Below, piece after piece: positions 60,457-64,000 of a stretch of 64,000 nucleotides of DNA. The stretch spans positions 57,833,443-57,897,442 of the forward strand of contig NC_080585.1 in assembly GCF_029962835.1 (NCBI RefSeq). Reading direction: 5' to 3'. A model generated the notes under the pieces. The model worked only from the letters and a program-made list of their open reading frames with translations. It had not been told where the DNA came from and ran no database searches. This DNA is from Magnolia sinica (taxonomy: Eukaryota; Streptophyta; Magnoliopsida; Magnoliales; Magnoliaceae). The first letter of the stretch is position 1. Every line of letters begins with the position of its first letter. A program made the translations under genes and the position numbers.

Positions 60457-60545
60457 CTGTAAGGATACCCTGATGGGAAAAATGTATTTAGGAAAGATTC
60501 AACCATCCTATGGACAACTGGCCTTGAGTCATCAAACGTTGCCAT
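60457..60545 (-). pseudogene. RUS/DUF647 family exon fragment
   Basis: An 89-bp exon with TTTCTTTGCAG acceptor and CCTTACAG|GTAAAC donor, encoding MATFDDSRPVVHRMVESF, then LNTFFPSGYPY. The block FPSGYPYS-like preceded by HRMVESFLN is characteristic of plant ROOT UVB SENSITIVE (DUF647) proteins, plant proteins linked to UV-B sensing and vitamin B6 homeostasis. The ATG may be internal. No neighbouring RUS exons were identified with confidence, so it is a single-exon capture or a strongly decayed one. The member of the family is not determinable. Confidence 0.75.
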
Positions 60546-60784
60546 CTGCAAAGAAACTCCAAAATTCCAGTCAGACTCAGAACCAAGCCAGTTTTTGTTT
60601 TCATTTTTTATTTTATTTTTCAAATAGCATAGGTTAGTTTCACTAGAATATTTTTCATGAAAAATAGTTGCAAAAATTTCCAACCAGCCAAAACAAATAA
60701 CCAATTTCAATTGAATGACCAGTATTCCAACATAATGCCCATGGTTCTATATTCTTTTGGAAGGATAAGGTGCTGAATTGTAAC

Positions 60785-60789
60785 AAAGT
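60785..60789. repeat. target-site duplication AAAGT (left)
   Basis: AAAGT is repeated at 63277-63281 and bounds the small Ty3 element. Confidence 0.9.
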
Positions 60790-61425
60790 TGATGTAGAAT
60801 GTGTCACAAAGATATTCCCAGCATGGTTGAGCCAAAAGAAGATGAACCCTGAATTGACCATAACTTTTGATCCGGGTATCGTTATGGGGCGTACAACATA
60901 TCAATCTTTACTGAAACGGGCCATCCGAGGTGAACTGACCCACAAAGTGGGTCGCATCTGTCCGTTTCTTTAGAAAACGTGCGCTTTCAGCTCAAAAACG
61001 AATTTTTAGAAAAATTTTACTATTTTTAGTAATTCCAATTTTTTTATTATTTTTAGAGTTTTAGATTTTCTTTCCTTTTAGAAATAACTTTTAGTTATAC
61101 TAGGACTCTTCTAGAGAAAGTTTATTTGTAATTTTTATTTTTAGAAATTAGGCCTTAGAAGAGTTTTATTAAAATTAGGATTTTTATTAGAGTTAGAATT
61201 TTGCTCTTTTTGGTAATTACGAATTTTAGTTTTTTTTTCTATATTAATGGTGTAAGGAGACACATTAGACAATTATCAATGATCAATTAATCAATTTTGA
61301 ATTTCTTAGAATTTATTTCTATTTTCTACTTTCTTTCCTCGTGGATTCAAGAAGTCTCTGTGAGGAGTCCAGAGAAGCTCCGTGGATTCGGAGTAGTTAT
61401 CCTCATCACATTCATCCCCGTGTCA
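60790..61425 (+). repeat. 5' LTR of the deleted Ty3 element
   Basis: 636 bp, TGATGTAGAATGTGTC...CATCCCCGTGTCA. The T-rich region 61010-61240 precedes CAATTATCAATGATCAATTA. Confidence 0.92.
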
Positions 61426-61427
61426 AT

Positions 61428-61439
61428 TGGTATCAAAGC
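61428..61439 (+). promoter_or_regulatory. primer binding site of the deleted Ty3 element
   Basis: TGGTATCAAAGC lies two bases after the LTR, the same primer type as in the large Ty3 element. Confidence 0.88.
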
Positions 61440-61457
61440 AAGGTTTTTCCTTGGGCC

Positions 61458-62360
61458 GATGGCAAACAATGAAGGTATGAATCAAAATCCTGTGGACGGT
61501 GATACAGGGATTTGTTATCTTTTGGAAAGAATGGAAGCTTTCCACCGGGAGAGCCAGTTGACCATACAAGGCCTGCAGGCCATGCTCAACCGTATTGCGG
61601 ATGCGCTAATTCCTCCCCGAGCTTAAAGTGATGCTCAATCGCCTGTGACCGCTGTACGACACAACCCCAATTTCTACAAAGCACCATCAGATGATGGTAA
61701 ATCACAGGCCACCACTTCGATTATGAGGAAGCTGCTATACATGCCAAAGGTAGAAATAGAATTACAGTGAGACAACATCTTTCGCACAAGGTGCACTGCA
61801 TACAAAAAAGTCTGTATTGTGATCATCGATGTCAGGAGCGATGAGAATTTCGTATCGAAAATAATGGTGGAAAAGCTATAGCTGAAAATAAAAAGACACC
61901 CATCTCCATACACGATTGGATGGATCAAGAAGGTCAACAAAACAGAGGTAACTGAACGATGTTGTATATCTTTTTCCATTGCTAAATATTATAAGGATGA
62001 AGTAATGTGTGACGTGGTCGACATGGAAGCTTGACATGTTACTTGGTCAACCCTGGAAAAATAATATTAATGCTACACATAGGGATCGGGATAACCTATT
62101 TATCTTTATTAAAGATGGTAAAAAGATTATCCTCGCCCCTATGGGAAGGGAGAACTAACCCAAGACTTCTAAAGTTGAGGAACAGTCTCTCACAACCGAA
62201 CAGGCTGTTCTTAAACAATTTGAGAAAACAAGAGATATATATCTATTAGTTGAAAAGAAAGAATATCTGGAGCCTGTGAATATCCCAAAAGATTTGAAGC
62301 CAATGTTACAGGAGTCCAAGGAGATTGTGCTCGATGAACCTCCCCAATAAATTGCCTCCC
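61458..62360 (+). pseudogene. gag start and protease remnants of the deleted Ty3 element
   Basis: A short N-terminal gag frame starts MANNEGMNQNPVDGD (61458-61626), with RMEAFHRESQLTIQGLQAML predicted helical. Broken sequence then resembles the Ty3 protease domain and following linker (TAYKKVCIVIIDVRSDENFV; DGKKIILAPMGREN), with stops and frame changes. Most of gag and all of RT/integrase are deleted. Confidence 0.7.
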
Positions 62361-62640
62361 ATACAAGATATAGAAAATCACGTTGATCCCGTCTTAGGGG
62401 CAAGTTCGCCTAATTGCCCACATTGTCAGAAAAAATATGAGATCTTGAAGACAGATGGGAAGGAACTGATCAATATTAGTCAGTCAAGGAAAGCATAAGT
62501 ACATATATTATGTCAGCTCAAAAGCTTAATGCCAAGTACAAAAAAAGAGCTAATGAATATCGGCGTCAGAAGTTATCTCAGACTCATGTACCAAGTTTCT
62601 TGCGTAACCCGAAGACGAGTTTTTTTCAAGTGGAGGGGTC

Positions 62641-63276
62641 TGATGTAGAACATGTCACAGAGATATTCCCAACATGGTTGAGCCAAAAAGAAGATGAACC
62701 GTGAATTGACCATAACTTTTGATCCGGGTATCATTATGGCGCGTACAACCTATCAATCTTTACTGAAACAGGCCATCCGAGGTGAACCGACTCACAAAGT
62801 GGGCCGCATCTGTCTGTTTCGTCAGAAAACGTGTGCTTTCAGCTCAAAAATGAATTTTTAGAAAAAAATTACTATTTTTAGTAATTCCGATTTTTTTATT
62901 ATTTTTAGAGTTTTAGATTTTCTTTCCTTTTAGAAATAACTTTTAGTTATACTAGGACTCTTCTAGAGAAAGTTTATTTGCAATTTTTATTTTTAGAAAT
63001 TAGGCCTTAGAAGAGTTTTATTAAAATTGGGATTTTTATTAGAGTTAGAATTTTGTTATTTTTGGTAATTACAAATTTTAGTTTTTTTTTTATATTAATG
63101 GTGTAAGGAGACACATTAGACAATTATCAATGATCAATTAATCAATTTCGAATTTCTTAGAATTTATTTCTATTTTCTGCTTTCTTTCCTCGTAGATTCG
63201 AGAAGTCTTTGTGAGGAGTCCAGAGAAGCTCCATGGATTCGGAGTAGCTATCCTCATCACGTTCATCCCTGCGTCA
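62641..63276 (+). repeat. 3' LTR of the deleted Ty3 element
   Basis: 636 bp, TGATGTAGAACATGTC...CATCCCTGCGTCA, followed by AAAGT. Confidence 0.92.
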
Positions 63277-63299
63277 AAAGTACTATCATCAGTTATGAA

Positions 63300-63411
63300 G
63301 GTGGTGATGTTTGTAACTCTGATTTGGATATATGGTCATCTAAATCCACACTGAAGTCGTAAAAGACAGGATTCACAGAGGCAAGCTTCATAGAGAGCAA
63401 CTGTAAAAATA
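63300..63411 (-). pseudogene. possible exon of unrecognised gene
   Basis: After an acceptor-like TTTTTACAG the minus strand has an open frame LLSMKLASVNPVFYDFSVDL, then DDHISKSELQTSPPS and a stop. Composition is protein-like. It lies upstream of the RUS exon on the same strand and could be a RUS exon or a fifth captured gene, but I do not recognise it. Confidence 0.35.
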
Positions 63412-63532
63412 AAAATTAAAATTAAAATCATTAAAAGGCCATGAAATACTTAGGTTAGAAAAATAAAATAAAATAAGACAAGAAACTATCTTATTAGAAA
63501 TGTATACCTCTACTTGATTTTGCACAGAAACT

Positions 63533-63612
63533 GGGATATGTGGACATGGCACAAGTGTGTCTATGCATGTGCTATTGGGATATGTGGACATGGCACAAGT
63601 GTGTCTATGCAT
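63533..63612. repeat. 44-bp tandem duplication
   Basis: GGGATATGTGGACATGGCAC-AAGTGTGTCTATGCAT occurs at 63533 and 63577 (period 44 bp). A third partial copy, GGGATATGTGGACA, is near 63702. Confidence 0.85.
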
Positions 63613-64000
63613 AGGGGTTATGCGCCTATGCATAAGCCTGATTTCCCAGATACAATTAGAAAGACCAGTTCTCCATATTAGGAGGATGGGACCTTGCATC
63701 TGGGATATGTGGACACTTGAAATCAATTGATCTAGACAATCCATTTAATCCAAACCACTCTTCAAGGATCACTGCGCAAGATCAAACAATCCCATCCGAA
63801 TCAACAAACATACATTCTTCACCTTTACAAACATGTATTCACTGGGTAAAACCTGTTCACTTGATGACCTATGGCTGAGAGACACGAGAGGTACCGTCTG
63901 ATGGAACCGTGGGTTATATGCATACATGCATGGATGTATACATAGCACATGCCAATGCATGAAACAACAGTGTGTTATCTGGAGCTCAGAAAATTCTAGA
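63613..64000. other. unassigned end of window
   Basis: No feature recognised. Minus-strand open frames (63769-63960 and to 63744) have no known domain. The CACTA right terminus is not present. Confidence 0.4.

Larger units (their letters stand above)
60790..63276 (+). mobile_element. internally deleted Ty3 element (2.5 kb)
   Basis: Two 636-bp LTRs (60790-61425, 62641-63276), both starting TGATGTAGAA and ending GTCA, flank only 1.2 kb. A primer site and a polypurine-like tract (GTGGAGGGGTC, 62630-62640) are present, with the TSD AAAGT. RT, RNase H and integrase are absent, so it is a deletion derivative that would need enzymes in trans. I count about 17 LTR differences in the first 195 or so bases. 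Confidence 0.92.
36100..64000. mobile_element. CACTA transposon with captured gene fragments (right end outside window)
   Basis: The left terminus CACTACAAGAAAAGGAC is a canonical plant CACTA end, followed by about 370 bp of subterminal repeats. No matching TTTTCTTGTAGTG end was found to 64000, so the extent is inferred. The interior contains minus-strand, intron-bearing fragments of APC5, GBSS, plastid PDC-E2 and a RUS/DUF647 gene, as reported for gene-capturing CACTA elements. No transposase is recognised, so it may be non-autonomous. Three retrotransposons (39747-53249, 54277-59866, 60790-63276) inserted later. Alternatives are a short solo CACTA end beside a separate gene-fragment array, or a Helitron capture. 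Confidence 0.5.

Noticed and set aside
53332..60545. Functional E2 or RUS host genes with large introns
   Set aside because: Most exons are missing, the E2 catalytic His exon is truncated, and unrelated gene fragments lie next to them. Captured fragments explain this better.

Overview
The window looks like a transposable-element-rich stretch of a large nuclear plant genome. The evidence is: Ty3 and Ty1/Copia LTR retrotransposons with plant-type tRNA-iMet primer sites, a CACTA transposon end, an hAT-like MITE, and intron-containing fragments of plant genes (granule-bound starch synthase, plastid pyruvate dehydrogenase E2, APC5, a DUF647/RUS protein). I found no intact host gene, rRNA, tRNA or CRISPR array. 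Nearly all open reading frames are short and accidental. The lineage (a woody, perhaps magnoliid-like angiosperm) is only a guess.

Layout. 1-850: an hAT-like MITE and anonymous repeat. 850-2383 and about 31650-33726: two copies of one degenerate LTR-type repeat; the right copy carries a 1.2 kb solo LTR. 2384-4600: 3' LTR and 3' end of a minus-strand SIRE-like Copia element. About 4620-19373: a plus-strand SIRE-like LTR whose centre is filled by a solo LTR of a family I call family A (4794-17933, TSD AGAAA). That LTR holds a second family A solo LTR (6076-12087, TSD CGGAT) and a 4.6 kb fragment of another LTR family. 20558-31236: a minus-strand SIRE-like LTR split by two more family A solo LTRs (20840-24876, TSD AGAAT; 25063-29589, TSD CAAGG). 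Family A LTRs vary in length mainly through arrays rich in GGCCCA/TGGGCC and, in one copy, a roughly 1.5 kb array of 22-bp repeats. 33727-36099: the start of another LTR.

From 36100 to the window end I read one CACTA-type element whose right end is outside the window. Its interior holds, all on the minus strand, exon and intron fragments of at least four unrelated nuclear genes in transcription order RUS/DUF647, plastid PDC-E2, GBSS, APC5. Three retrotransposons later landed in it: a 13.5 kb Ty3 chromovirus-like element (39747-53249, TSD GTTTC) inside an intron of the E2 fragment, a 5.6 kb Copia element (54277-59866, TSD CACAT), and a 2.5 kb internally deleted Ty3 element (60790-63276, TSD AAAGT).

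Nothing here is likely to make a working host protein. The gene fragments are partial and carry a premature stop, a frame-breaking deletion and truncations. The retroelement coding regions carry many stops, most of which look like C-to-T decay at methylated CG and CHG sites. The most interesting object is the multi-gene-capture CACTA element. Next are the family A LTRs with their length-variable arrays and the extra acidic, coiled-coil reading frame in the Ty3 element.
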